From Verrucomicrobiota bacterium (lineage in GTDB: Bacteria; Verrucomicrobiota; Verrucomicrobiia; Limisphaerales; UBA9464): a DNA stretch of 32,826 nucleotides. The notes below the pieces were generated by a model. It was not told the DNA's origin, searched no databases, and saw only the letters and a list, made by a program, of their open reading frames with translations. Shown piece after piece: positions 1-9,441 of the stretch. The position numbers were made by a program, and so were the translations under genes. Every line of letters begins with the position of its first letter. Position 1 is the stretch's first letter. Where the stretch lies: contig JAFLEF010000067.1 in assembly GCA_017309115.1 (NCBI GenBank), forward strand, positions 1 to 32,826, given 5' to 3'.

Positions 1-153
1 TTCAACGACTTCATTCCGGTTCCAACCGGCTTCTTTTCCATCCTCGTGTCTCCTTCAGCCGGTTCGGGCAACTGGGACCTCCCCCCGGCTCCCCTCCATC
101 CTAACAACACCGTCAAGATGCACCCGTTGAGGGATGAAGCAGATAAGGGGTAA
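1..153 (+). CDS. Possible 3' end of a gene entering from the left edge
   Basis: Frame 1 is open from the first base to a TAA at 151-153, giving about 50 residues (begins FNDFIPVPTGFF, contains PPAPLHPNN). I do not recognise the family. The last ten or so codons coincide with a repeat sequence (gaagcagataaggggtaag) that recurs near 450 and 815, so the original C-terminus may have been replaced by repeat DNA that supplies the stop. A 50-codon open frame in GC-rich DNA can occur by chance, and a start cannot be seen. Confidence 0.3.
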   Translation, partial: FNDFIPVPTGFFSILVSPSAGSGNWDLPPAPLHPNNTVKMHPLRDEADKG

Positions 154-942
154 GGTGAGGGACTCGCTCCTTTCGTTCGATTCGTGGTTTCGATTCTCAC
201 TCCGCGGCCTCCGCGCCCTCCGCGGGAGATCTTCGAATATTTGTTGGCGTGTTGATGGCGGGTGGACGGATGGGGCTGTTCGACGCGCCACTCGCCGAGA
301 CGAAAAGCGGTAGCTCCACTGCGTTACGCGACCGCACTCCAAATGCTTCGCGCTCCCTTTACCGCTTCTCCAAGTCTCCCCCTCGCACTTTCTCCCCATC
401 TCTCCTCCCCGTCTTTTCCTGTTTTCCTGTGTTCCAGATTAATCCCTGCGGGAGTTGAAGCAGGTAAGGGGTAAGCGGTAAGGGGTAAGGAAAGCGGAGC
501 TGGGGGCAGGGTTTAGCTGAGAGCTGAGAGCTGAGAGGTGAAGCAGGGAAACGGGATGCGGCTCAGTGGGAACTTCGCCCTACCGGGGGAAGCGTTGGCG
601 TGTTGATGGCGGGTGGACGGTTGGGTTGGTCGACGCGCCACTCGCCGGGACGAAAAGCGGTAGCTCCACTGCGTTACGCGACCGCACTCCAAACGCTTCG
701 CGCTCCCTTAACCGCCGCTCCAAGTCTCCCCCTCGCACTTTCTCCCCTTCTCTCCTCCCCGTCTTTTTCCTGTTTTCCTGTGTTCCAGATTAATCCCTGC
801 GGGAGTTGAAGCAGGTAAGGGGTAAGCGGTAAGGGGTAAGGACAGCGGAGCTGGGGGCCGGTTTTAGCTGAGAGCTGAGAGCTGAGGGGTAAAGCAGGGA
901 AGCGGCTCAGTGGGAACTTCGCCCTACCGAGGATTCCGAACC
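154..942. repeat. Spacer with two 351-bp direct repeats
   Basis: Copy one runs 243-593 and copy two 594 to about 932, starting gttggcgtgttgatggcggg in both and differing at scattered positions. Each unit holds, in order: a gacgaaaagcggtagctcc module, actccaaa-gcttcgcgctcc, a pyrimidine-rich stretch, tttcctgttttcctgtgttcc, a ggtaagc-type tract, agctgagagctgagagctg, and an end resembling the 3' arm of the hairpin family seen at 12233-12571 (ttcgccctaccg). Around 200-230 there is a ctccgcg-rich module. No convincing gene is present; the short open frames are repeat shadows. Confidence 0.8.
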
Positions 943-1713
943 TTACTTCGCTCGGCTAAAACCAACTTGCAGCGCGCCCGCAGCGTTCCGGAGTTCCAGC
1001 CGATTCTCAGAAAGCTCGATGGTCGTCGTTTGCTGGAAGGCAGCGAGGAACTGCTGTTCCAGTTCATTCACCTCGGGTTCACACAGCATCTTCGTCACCG
1101 CCAACGGAAACACTTTTAGGGTTTTCCCTTCCAGCGTGTACCGGCCGGTGAAGCGGTTGCAGCCTGCACTTCCGGAGACCGTTCCATCCGGCAGGAACAG
1201 CGCAGTGACGCGAGGAGTCAGGGCCGAACTCACCACCGCCTCCCGGCCGTTGTTGATCCCCTGGGCCACCCACGGGGTGTTCTGAAGCGAGGCCACGGGC
1301 AACGGAATCCAGCGAGCCAATACCGCCCCCTGCGCATCCTCCCACACCAGCTCGCCCGCCTCGGTACGGAAGCGTTGGGTGGCCGCCAAGGCTTGGGCGA
1401 AGGCCTGGGCTTGCTTCATCTGCGGGTCGGCACAGGCCATCATGGTGCCCATTCCCAGACCCAAGGTCAGCTTCGCGCCGTTCTGGACATAGGTGCCCCG
1501 ATACTGATTGCACCCGTCCGACCCGTGAATCTGGCCGCTCGCGTCAAAGTGGAGCGTGACGGTCGAGCCCGCCAGAGCCGGAGTCGCTTGGACAGCCAGG
1601 AGTTTCCATTGGGTGCCGGCAAGATTCATGGGAGCGGAGGATGATGATGTGGCGCACCCGGCCAGTCCGAGCGCAAACACCACGACACAAAACCACAGGG
1701 ACAAGATCTTCAT
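943..1713 (-). CDS. Lipoprotein with two META (DUF306/HslJ-like) domains
   Basis: 256 residues. The N-terminus is a lipoprotein signal with a hydrophobic stretch and lipobox LAGC (Cys about residue 20), so it is probably anchored in the envelope facing the periplasm. Two META domains follow: about residues 32-135 (starts AGTQWKLLAVQ, contains GSDGCNQYRGTY) and about 140-252 (starts LQNTPWVAQG, contains GSAGCNRFTGRY, then MLCEPEV). The G-x-x-GCN-x-(Y/F)-x-G-x-Y signature appears in each half. META domains occur in HslJ and in heat- or stress-associated envelope proteins; their biochemical role is unsettled. The start ATG at 1711-1713 immediately precedes the signal peptide. The gene stands alone on its strand, with 166 bases to the next upstream gene. 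Confidence 0.88.
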   Translation of the reverse strand: MKILSLWFCVVVFALGLAGCATSSSSAPMNLAGTQWKLLAVQATPALAGSTVTLHFDASGQIHGSDGCNQYRGTYVQNGAKLTLGLGMGTMMACADPQMKQAQAFAQALAATQRFRTEAGELVWEDAQGAVLARWIPLPVASLQNTPWVAQGINNGREAVVSSALTPRVTALFLPDGTVSGSAGCNRFTGRYTLEGKTLKVFPLAVTKMLCEPEVNELEQQFLAAFQQTTTIELSENRLELRNAAGALQVGFSRAK

Positions 1714-1765
1714 GGGCTATCAGTATTTCTGACGCGCCAAGACTGAACCTCTGAGCCGACCCGAC

Positions 1766-1781
1766 TCAACTGTCGAGTTGA
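1766..1781. promoter_or_regulatory. Short inverted repeat upstream of the META lipoprotein
   Basis: TCAACT-gtcg-AGTTGA is a perfect 6-bp inverted repeat with a 4-base centre, lying 53 bases before the start codon of the lipoprotein gene. The position suits an operator or a small leader hairpin. No matching promoter boxes or second copy were seen, so function is a guess. Confidence 0.2.
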
Positions 1782-1879
1782 AGTGCTGCGAGCGGAACGA
1801 AAGCGCCCTCCGAAACCGAAGATTAACGTCCCCCGTCGGCTGCTGGAGGCGAGATTCCGGACCCAGGAAAAAGGGAAAG

Positions 1880-2881
1880 TCAGAGACCATCAGCCTTGAG
1901 GCGGTCATCCACGAAACCAACCGGTTCGTAACGGCGCGCCTCCTTGGCTAGCCTCAGCGCTTTCTGCTGCTGCCCCCGCCTTCCAGCGATGATGGCCAAA
2001 TAGAGGGCTGAGAATCCACGGTTCAGTCCGCCTGCGGAACCCTCAAACACCGGGAGCAGCAGCGCTTCGGCTTCCTCCATTCGTCCGAGTTCGGCCAAAA
2101 CAGAGCCCCGGGTACCTCGAATCGTCGCCACCAGCGGAGCCAACTGAAATGCTTCGCCACTGAAACGATCAGCGAGGCCAATCCACTGAGCACCGACTGG
2201 CCGAACGAAACAAAGACACGCGGCATGATCCAACACGAGAGGACGACCACGTGCAGGCAGCTTCCATAGGCATTCGCCAACGGCCGCTTCGAGGGCGGTC
2301 GCACCACCCTTGGCGGCCACATTTTCAATCCATAACCACCACAGCAACGTCGGCGTTCCCTCGCCTAACGGTAACCGTGATATCCGGGCGATCTCCTCCT
2401 TCGCTTCATCCCACCTCTCCGCAGCCAGAAGATCCACAATCAATGCGCGGCAGAATCTCAGGCTACCCGGATGTTCGGCGGTGAGTTTCTGCAGTTCGAC
2501 CACACCCGCTGCCGGTTTGTCAGCAAATGTCCGTTCAGCCTGATTCCACCAGAACAGCCCTGCCTTGCCCTTGGGCCACACATCCGTCGCCTCGAGATCG
2601 CGGCGGAGATCCTCCAAGGCCCACATATGTTCCGGCGCCAGCGGCTGAATCGGCGCCCCAGGCAGGGGAGACTTCCAAAACCGAACCGCCATAACGCCCG
2701 CGGCACCTCCCAAGGCCAGCAGGATCAAGCCGGCTGACCCCAATTTGGCCCGCTCCACTCCTTTCGCCCGCAAACAGACGTGCACCAGGACGAACGTTCC
2801 AAGCGCTACGGATAGAAAACAGCAACCACCCGCAGCCAGGGCCACCAAGCGGCCAAACGCAATATCTCGGAGACGCGCCAT
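1880..2881 (-). CDS. Hypothetical membrane protein with TPR-like C-terminal region
   Basis: 333 residues. Two hydrophobic segments lie near the N-terminus (about residues 10-36 and 47-67), followed by a soluble alpha-helical region. Residues from about 125 on look like tetratricopeptide-type helix pairs: RFCRALIVDLLAAERWDEAKEEI, and a C-terminal AELGRMEEAEALLLPVF followed by GQQQKALRLAKEARRYEP. The likely topology is an inner-membrane anchor carrying a helical-repeat scaffold. No catalytic motif is visible and the family was not recognised. The start ATG at 2879-2881 precedes the first membrane segment. Upstream is repeat-array DNA with no sign of an operon partner. Confidence 0.7.
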   Translation of the reverse strand: MARLRDIAFGRLVALAAGGCCFLSVALGTFVLVHVCLRAKGVERAKLGSAGLILLALGGAAGVMAVRFWKSPLPGAPIQPLAPEHMWALEDLRRDLEATDVWPKGKAGLFWWNQAERTFADKPAAGVVELQKLTAEHPGSLRFCRALIVDLLAAERWDEAKEEIARISRLPLGEGTPTLLWWLWIENVAAKGGATALEAAVGECLWKLPARGRPLVLDHAACLCFVRPVGAQWIGLADRFSGEAFQLAPLVATIRGTRGSVLAELGRMEEAEALLLPVFEGSAGGLNRGFSALYLAIIAGRRGQQQKALRLAKEARRYEPVGFVDDRLKADGL

Positions 2882-4924
2882 GCGAATTACGCTGCGAAGC
2901 TTTGGGAGCAGGAGCCGTCCATGGCGAGTTCGGAAAGGCTCGACCAGGTTTTATGGGTTAGGACCGGCCTTCGTGGGACCCATCCCATTTTCCAGGCGTG
3001 CGTGATTGGATGGCGCCTCCTGCCGTCGGCGGCTACGCATGCTCAAACCTCGCCCTGCCGGGCAGCCAAAGCACCCATTCTCCCCATCCCGCTTTCGCCC
3101 CTTCACCCTCTCCCGTCTCCCCGTCCTTTTCCTGTTTTCATGTTTTCCAGATTAGCCCTTCCCCTGTTCGTCTGCCCTAACGCCGATGGGGCTATGACGC
3201 GCCCGGTGCCATCAGAGCCTCGCCCATGGGAAAGCGGCAGAAAGTCTGCCCGCACTCCATAGGCTTCTCTCCTCCGCGAGCTCCGCGCCCTCCGCGGGAG
3301 ATTTTCGGATGTTTCGTGGCGCGTTGAGACAGGCAGGAGGTGTGGAGTAATTCGATGCGTCACTCGCCGGGACGGAAAGCGGTAGCTTCACTGCGTGGCG
3401 CAACCGCACTCCAAACGCTTCGCGCGAAGCCGACCTGTTCCGAACTTCACACGCGAAAAGCTCCGGTGACACGTGAGAGATTGGATGGCGCCTCCTGCCG
3501 TCGGCGGCTACGCATGCTCAAACCTCGCCCTGCCGGGCAGCCAAAGCACCCATTCTCCCCATCCCGCTTTCGCCCCGTCACCCTCTCTCGTCTCCCCGTC
3601 CTTTTCCTGTTTTCATGTTTTCCAGATTAGCCCTTCCCCCGCTCGTCTGCCCTTACGCCGATGTGACTATGACGCGCCCGGTGCCATCAGAGCCTCGCCC
3701 ATGGGAAAGCGGCAGAAAGTCTGCCCGCACTCCATAGGCTTCTCTCCTCCGCGAGCTCCGCGCCCTCCGCGGGAGATTTTCGGATGTTTCGTGGCGCGTT
3801 GAGACAGGCAGGAGGTGTGGAGTAATTCGATGCGTCACTCGCCGGGACGGAAAGCGGTAGCTTCACTGCGTGGCGCAACCGCACTCCAAACGCTTCGCGC
3901 GAAGCCGACCTGTTCCGAACTTCACACGCGAAAAGCTCCGGTGACACGTGAGAGATTGGATGGCGCCTCCTGCCGTCGGCGGCTACGCATGCTCAAACCT
4001 CGCCCTGCCGGGCAGCCAAAGCACCCATTCTCCCCATCCCGCTTTCGCCCCGTCACCCTCTCTCGTCTCCCCGTCCTTTTCCTGTTTTCATGTTTTCCAG
4101 ATTAGCCCTTCCCCCGCTCGTCTGCCCTTACGCCGATGTGACTATGACGCGCCCGGTGCCATCAGAGCCTCGCCCATGGGAAAGCGGCAGAAAGTCTGCC
4201 CGCACTCCATAGGCTTCTCTCCTCCGCGAGCTCCGCGCCCTCCGCGGGAGATTTTCGGATGTTTCGTGGCGCGTTGAGACAGGCAGGAGGTGTGGAGTAA
4301 TTCGATGCGTCACTCGCCGGGACGGAAAGCGGTAGCTTCACTGCGTGGCGCAACCGCACTCCAAACGCTTCGCGCGTAGCCGACCGGTTTCGAACTTCAC
4401 AAGCAAAAGCTCAGGTGGGCGTGCGTGATTGGATGGCGCCTCCTGCCGTCGACGGCTACGCGGTCAAACCTCGCCCTGCCGGGCAGCCAAAGCACCCATT
4501 CTCCCCATCCCGCTTTCGCCCCTTCACCCTCTCTCGTCTCCCCGTCCTTTTCCTGTTTTCATGTTTTCCAGATTAGCCCTTCCCCTGTTCGTCTGCCCTA
4601 ACTTCGATGCGGCTATGACGCGCCCGGTGCCATCAGAGCCTCGCCCATGGGAAAGCGGCAGAAAGTCTGCCCGCACTCCATAGGCTCCCCTCCTCCGCGA
4701 GCTCCGCGCCCTCCGCGGGAGATTCTCGGATGTTTTGTGGCGCGTTGAGACAGGGGAGATGTGGAGTAATTCGATGCGTCACTCGGCGGGACGGAAAGCG
4801 GTAGCTCCACTGCGTTACGCGACCGCACTCCAAACGCTTCGCGCGAAGCCGACCGGTTTCGAACTTCACAAGCAAAAGCTCCGGTGGGCGAGCGTGATTG
4901 GATGGCGCCTCCTGCCGTCGGCGG
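2882..4924. repeat. Tandem array of about 475-bp units
   Basis: Units start with gattggatggcgcctcctgc at 3004, 3479, 3954, 4427 and 4896 (spacings 475, 475, 473 and 469), the last copy being cut off after about 30 bases at the stop codon of the next gene. Each unit holds: a pyrimidine-rich stretch, cctgttttcatgttttcca, gggaaagcggcagaaagtct with cgcactccatagg, a ctccgcg-rich module ending cgcgggagat, gacggaaagcggtagct, and actccaaacgcttcgcgc. Roughly the first 420 bases of units two and three look identical, while units one and four differ at scattered bases. 2882-3003 holds no gene. Open frames inside repeat with the same period and are not genes. Confidence 0.9.
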
Positions 4925-5926
4925 CTACGTCCCGACCTTGTTCTGGAACTCTTCGAGTACCCATTTGAAGTCCACACCGGTGCCGGCGAATTTTTCGGCG
5001 AGCCCAGGAATTCTAACCTTCCCCCAGTTCTTCAACTCCTTGAGGTGCTTTTTCGTCGTGTAGTTGGGCGCCGGAATCCTCCCGACCCACCGTTCCACGG
5101 CGCGACGGGTGGGCGAGGCGAGACGAGCCACTTCAGCCGGGGACAGTTCCGCGGCGAGCACGAAGTCCAGTGCCGGTTCCGCATAACCAGATTCGAGTTC
5201 GGACGACAGACGGTCGAGAAACTGAGGATGGGAACGCAAGCGTGCGGTGGCCGCGTCCCGGATCGTGCGGCCGGAATGTAAACTGGCACTCCGGAGCAAG
5301 TCTTCGAACTGGGTCTCCGGATCGAGCGCAGACACCCGGGCCAGCAACTCTTGAGCCGATGGACCAGGATTGCTGATCCGGTGCGCAAGGATAGCCACCG
5401 CGCCCACCGTCCCACGGAAGGTCCGCACCCCGACGTATCCCCCGCCGACAACAAGGCTCAGACCGGCCAGAAGCGCCCAGGGAACCCGCAACCATTGGAG
5501 AGGCACTCCCGCGGTGAGCGAAGGATTCACGCTCAGAACCACCAGTAACACGGTAGAGAGCGGAACGAGGTAAATCACCGGGCTATAAAGTTGGCGCGGG
5601 GTAAAGCCAGGGCGGATGTATAGACCAATGAAGACAAACGTCAGAGCGGCCAATGCCAAGGCCGCCAAGGCAGTCAGCACGTAGAGTGAAGTTCGCCCCA
5701 AGGGCAACCAGTCAAAGCCGCCGCGGTTGGCGACACACAGCAACGCAACCAGCAATAGCAGCCAAAGCGGCGCGAGAATGGACAGCGTGGGCGCCACCCA
5801 TCGGTCGTCACTAAGGTACCTGCGCGAGTAGTCCCACAGCACGTTTCTCAGAGGGAACAGCAGCAGCGCCGCCGCGAGACCCGCACACACGTTGCCAGTG
5901 ATCTGGGTAATTGAGGGTGAATTCAT
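4925..5926 (-). CDS. Hypothetical multi-pass membrane protein
   Basis: 333 residues from the ATG at 5924-5926 (MNSPSITQITGN). An upstream in-frame start at 5989 would add 21 polar residues and is less likely. About five hydrophobic segments lie between residues 8 and 190 (for example AGLAAALLLFPLRNVLW, LSILAPLWLLLLVALLCV, YVLTALAALALAALTFVFIG, LVPLSTVLLVVLSV, WALLAGLSLVVGGGYVGV). A soluble region of about 140 residues follows, containing ETQFEDLLRSASLHSGRTIR and a basic C-terminus. This soluble part resembles a helical regulatory region, but no family is recognised. The stop codon TAG lies inside the first 30 bases of the final partial copy of the 475-bp repeat, so the true C-terminus may have been trimmed. 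Confidence 0.7.
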   Translation of the reverse strand: MNSPSITQITGNVCAGLAAALLLFPLRNVLWDYSRRYLSDDRWVAPTLSILAPLWLLLLVALLCVANRGGFDWLPLGRTSLYVLTALAALALAALTFVFIGLYIRPGFTPRQLYSPVIYLVPLSTVLLVVLSVNPSLTAGVPLQWLRVPWALLAGLSLVVGGGYVGVRTFRGTVGAVAILAHRISNPGPSAQELLARVSALDPETQFEDLLRSASLHSGRTIRDAATARLRSHPQFLDRLSSELESGYAEPALDFVLAAELSPAEVARLASPTRRAVERWVGRIPAPNYTTKKHLKELKNWGKVRIPGLAEKFAGTGVDFKWVLEEFQNKVGT

Positions 5927-6212
5927 GACGGGTATAGCGCGACCCGAGGGATTCAAGTGTCTGTTCCCAGGGACTGCGTCGGTAAGCACACCCTGAACGA
6001 CGGTCTAGTGGAGGGGGTATCAGGCCTTGGTCGGAGTTGTCGTCCGGTTCCAGCGCTCGCGGGCGCCTTCGAAATCCAGGTCGCGCGTGACGTTTGGGAA
6101 ACGAAGACCGATTCCAGACAGCAACTTCGTCCTCCATTCACCGCAAGGCCGTCCAAGCTGATTTCCATCCATACGCGAGTGTTGGGTCGCCCGCTCCCCG
6201 CGGGCATCGGTC
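5927..6212. other. Divergent intergenic region
   Basis: 286 bases separate the minus-strand membrane protein from the plus-strand RND permease, so both promoters should lie here. I could not pick out convincing -35/-10 boxes. A small inverted repeat (cccgc-tcccc-gcggg, near 6190-6204) sits just before the permease start. None of the dispersed repeat modules is obvious here. Confidence 0.4.
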
Positions 6213-9200
6213 ATGTGGATCGTTCGCCTCGCCCTTCGCCGTCCGTACACGTTCGTCGTCGCCGCCCTCGTGCTGGTGTTGATGACGCCTTACGTGCTGC
6301 TCCGAACGCCCACAGACATTTTCCCAGCCATCAACATCCCGGTGATCTCGGTGATCTGGCAGTACGCCGGCCTCAACGCCTCCGAGATCGAACAACGCAT
6401 TCTCTACAACCATGAACGCTCCCTTTCCGCGACGGTCAACGATCTCGAGCATGTGGAGTCCACTTCCTTCAATGGCGTGGGCATCATCAAAGTCTTCCTG
6501 CGGGAAGGGGCCTCGGTGGACGCCGGCGTCTCCCAGATTACTGCCATTGCCCAGACGATCCTGCGGCAAATGCCACCCGGGCAGACCCCGCCGCTGATCA
6601 TCCGCTACAACGCCTCGACGGTTCCCATTTTGCAGTACGGACTCAGTTCCAAGGCACTGTCGGAACAGGAACTGTACGACCTCGGGCAAAACCAGGTGCG
6701 CGTCGGACTCGCCACCATCGAAGGCGCCCAGGTTCCCTGGCCCTACGGCGGCAAAACGCGCTTGGTGTCGGTGGATCTCGATCTCAATGCGCTCAAGTCC
6801 AAGGGCCTTTCCGCTCAGGACGTCGTGAACGCCTTCAGCGCGCAGAATCTCGTTCTGCCCAGCGGCACCGCGAAGATCGGCGCCACCGAATATGACGTGG
6901 AGGTCAACGGTTCCCCACGGGTGCTCGACGAACTCAATCAACTCCCCCTCAAGGTGGTCAATGGAGCGACCATTTATCTGCGCGACGTGGCCCAGGTCCG
7001 TGACGGATCGCAACCGCAAGTGAACATCGTGCGCCAGGACGGCCAGCGGGGCGCTTTGCTGACCATTCTCAAAAGCGGTCAGGCCTCCACGCTGGATGTG
7101 GTCAAGCGCGTCAAAGAAGCGATGCCCAAGATTCTGGCGGGACTTCCTCCGGAACTCGAAGCACGGGAATTCGCCGATCAGTCGCTCTTCGTCCGAGCGG
7201 CGATCGAAGGGGTGGCCAAGGAAGGTGTCATCGCGGCGTCGCTGACGGCTCTAATGATCCTGCTCTTCATTGGCTCGTGGCGCAGCACCTTCATCATCGC
7301 GCTGTCCATTCCTTTGAGCGTTCTGGCGTCCCTGGCCGTGCTGAGTGCTTTGGGCCAGACGATTAACCTGATGACGCTCGGTGGGCTCGCCCTCGCGGTT
7401 GGAGTGTTGGTCGATGATGCCACCGTGGAAATTGAGAACGTGCATCGGCAAATGGCACTCGGAAAACCGCTCGAACAGGCCATTCTCGACGGCGCCCAGG
7501 AAATCGCCCTACCCGCCTTCGTCAGCACGCTGTGCATCTGCATTGTCTTTGTGCCGATGTTCTTCCTCACCGGCGTGGCCAAGTATCTGTTCGTGCCACT
7601 CGCGCAAGCCGTCGTGTTCGCCATGCTGGCTAGTTATGTATTGAGCCGAACCCTGATTCCCACGTTGGTGATGTGGTTCTATCGGAACGCCACGCACTGG
7701 CACGGCGGAGAATCGGCCGAACACGCCGGCTGGATGCGACCGTTCGTGGCGATTCAATCCGCCTTTGAGTCCGGCTTCACCCGCCTGCGGGAAGCCTATC
7801 GGCAAAGCCTCGCCGGTTGGCTGACCCGACGCGGAACTCTGATTGTTCTGGTGCTGCTGTTCTGCGCGGGCACTGGCGCGCTAATTCCGTTTCTGGGGCA
7901 GGATTTCTTCCCGACCGTCGATGCCGGACAATTTCGCCTCCACCTGCGTGCTCCCAGCGGAACGCGTATTGAGGAAACCGCGCGAATCACCGATGAAGTC
8001 GAACAAGTCATTCGCGAAGTCGTCCCGCCCGAAGAACTCGCCGGCATTCTCGACAACATCGGCATCCCCACCTCCGGCATCAGCCTTTCCTACAGCACCA
8101 GCGGCCTCATTGGTGTGGGCGACGCCGACGTCCTGGTGTCGTTGAAGCCAGGTCATGCCCCAACCCAGAAGTACGTCAACGAACTGCGCCTCCGGCTGAA
8201 CCGCGACTTCCCGGGAACGCTTTTCTATTTCCTGCCGGCCGACATCGTTAGTCAGACGCTGAACTTCGGTTTGCCCGCCCCCTTTGACATCCAATTCGTA
8301 GGACGAAATCAGGACGCCAATCGGGCCGCGGCCGCCAAACTTGCCGCGCAGATCCGGTCGGTTCCAGGCGTGGTGGATGTCCGCGTCCAGCAACCCGCAG
8401 ATCAGCCGAAGCTCCAAATTGAAATGGACCGGGTGAAGGCCGGCGAACTGGGTTTCACCGGACGCGATGTCGCCGGTTCCGTGCTGCTCAGCCTCAGCGG
8501 CAGCGGCCAGGTCCAGCCCGGTTACTGGCTCAACCCGAAAGTCGGGATCCAATACCTCGTGAATGTCCGCGCGCCGGAGCACGTGATGGACTCCGTGGAT
8601 GCCCTCGAAGGCATTCCCGTGATTTCCGGACGTGGGACCGCGGAGGATCAGTTGCTCGCCAACGTTGCCACCGTCCGGCGAAGCGTGGGTCCGGCGGTGA
8701 TTTCCCACTACAATGCCGTACCGGTCATTGATGTTTTTGGCGGCGTGGAGGGACGCGATTTGGGCAGTGTGATGCGGGATCTGAAGCCCCTGATTGATGC
8801 CGCCCGCAAGGATCTACCCCGAGGAAGTGTGATCACGGTACGCGGTGTGGCGGAGACCATGGAATCCAGTTACCGGGGCCTCCTCATCGGGCTGGGCGTC
8901 GCCGTGCTCCTGATCTATCTGCTCCTGGTGGTGAATTTTCAGGGGTGGCTGGAACCGTTCATCATCATCTCGGCCCTGCCCGCCGCCCTGGCCGGAGTCG
9001 TGTGGGCCTTGTGGCTCACGCAGACCACCCTCAGCGTGCCGGCTCTGATGGGAGCCATCATGTGTCTCGGCGTCGCCACGGCGAATTCCGTGCTGGTGGT
9101 CAGCTTCGCCCGCACTCTGCTCAGCGAAGGTCGAACTCCCGAAGAGGCCGCCTTGGAAGCCGGCACCACCCGACTGCGCGCGGTGCTCATGACGGCCCTG

Positions 9201-9419
9201 GCAATGATCATCGGCATGTTGCCCATGAGCCTGGGTCTGGGCGAAGGCGGAGAACAGAACGCTCCCTTGGGCCGTGCCGTCATTGGCGGACTTATCCTCG
9301 CGACTGGAGCCACCCTGTTCTTCGTACCCGCCGTGTTTGCCTTTCTGCACCGCCGATCCGTGCCCGCCCGACCCACACCCTTGGACTCACCCCTGGCTGA
9401 GGCCGTTCCCGTTTCCTAA
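6213..9419 (+). CDS. RND-family efflux permease (AcrB/HAE1-like)
   Basis: 1068 residues, the usual length for RND pumps. It is an inner-membrane proton-driven exporter working with a periplasmic adaptor and an outer-membrane channel. The first transmembrane helix spans about residues 9-29 and is followed by TPTDIFPAINIPVISVIWQY, typical of the porter domain start. Helices 2-6 lie at about 335-500, including GVLVDDATVEIENVHR with two adjacent Asp near residues 400-401 in helix 4, the position of the proton-relay acids. The second half repeats the plan (TM7 near 540; last helices from about 890), ending with GRAVIGGLILATGATLFFVP. The substrate cannot be read from the sequence. The start ATG has no clear Shine-Dalgarno. 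It lies 22 bases before the adaptor gene, so the two are an operon. Confidence 0.95.
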   Translation: MWIVRLALRRPYTFVVAALVLVLMTPYVLLRTPTDIFPAINIPVISVIWQYAGLNASEIEQRILYNHERSLSATVNDLEHVESTSFNGVGIIKVFLREGASVDAGVSQITAIAQTILRQMPPGQTPPLIIRYNASTVPILQYGLSSKALSEQELYDLGQNQVRVGLATIEGAQVPWPYGGKTRLVSVDLDLNALKSKGLSAQDVVNAFSAQNLVLPSGTAKIGATEYDVEVNGSPRVLDELNQLPLKVVNGATIYLRDVAQVRDGSQPQVNIVRQDGQRGALLTILKSGQASTLDVVKRVKEAMPKILAGLPPELEAREFADQSLFVRAAIEGVAKEGVIAASLTALMILLFIGSWRSTFIIALSIPLSVLASLAVLSALGQTINLMTLGGLALAVGVLVDDATVEIENVHRQMALGKPLEQAILDGAQEIALPAFVSTLCICIVFVPMFFLTGVAKYLFVPLAQAVVFAMLASYVLSRTLIPTLVMWFYRNATHWHGGESAEHAGWMRPFVAIQSAFESGFTRLREAYRQSLAGWLTRRGTLIVLVLLFCAGTGALIPFLGQDFFPTVDAGQFRLHLRAPSGTRIEETARITDEVEQVIREVVPPEELAGILDNIGIPTSGISLSYSTSGLIGVGDADVLVSLKPGHAPTQKYVNELRLRLNRDFPGTLFYFLPADIVSQTLNFGLPAPFDIQFVGRNQDANRAAAAKLAAQIRSVPGVVDVRVQQPADQPKLQIEMDRVKAGELGFTGRDVAGSVLLSLSGSGQVQPGYWLNPKVGIQYLVNVRAPEHVMDSVDALEGIPVISGRGTAEDQLLANVATVRRSVGPAVISHYNAVPVIDVFGGVEGRDLGSVMRDLKPLIDAARKDLPRGSVITVRGVAETMESSYRGLLIGLGVAVLLIYLLLVVNFQGWLEPFIIISALPAALAGVVWALWLTQTTLSVPALMGAIMCLGVATANSVLVVSFARTLLSEGRTPEEAALEAGTTRLRAVLMTALAMIIGMLPMSLGLGEGGEQNAPLGRAVIGGLILATGATLFFVPAVFAFLHRRSVPARPTPLDSPLAEAVPVS

Positions 9420-9441
9420 TCCAGCCGACTTTGCCCTTGCC

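Noticed and set aside
3473-4277. Identical 109- and 96-codon frames repeated at 475-bp spacing
   Set aside because: They are the repeat units read in frame, have no start context or domain, and break in diverged copies.
2882-4924. CRISPR array
   Set aside because: The repeats are hundreds of bases long with no short unique spacers, and no cas genes are present.
5957-6415. 152-codon plus-strand frame across the permease start
   Set aside because: It overlaps the permease in another frame and lacks any domain; the upstream part is ordinary spacer.
6138-7019. 293-codon minus-strand frame opposite the RND permease
   Set aside because: It overlaps the permease N-terminal half, which is certain, and has no recognisable features.
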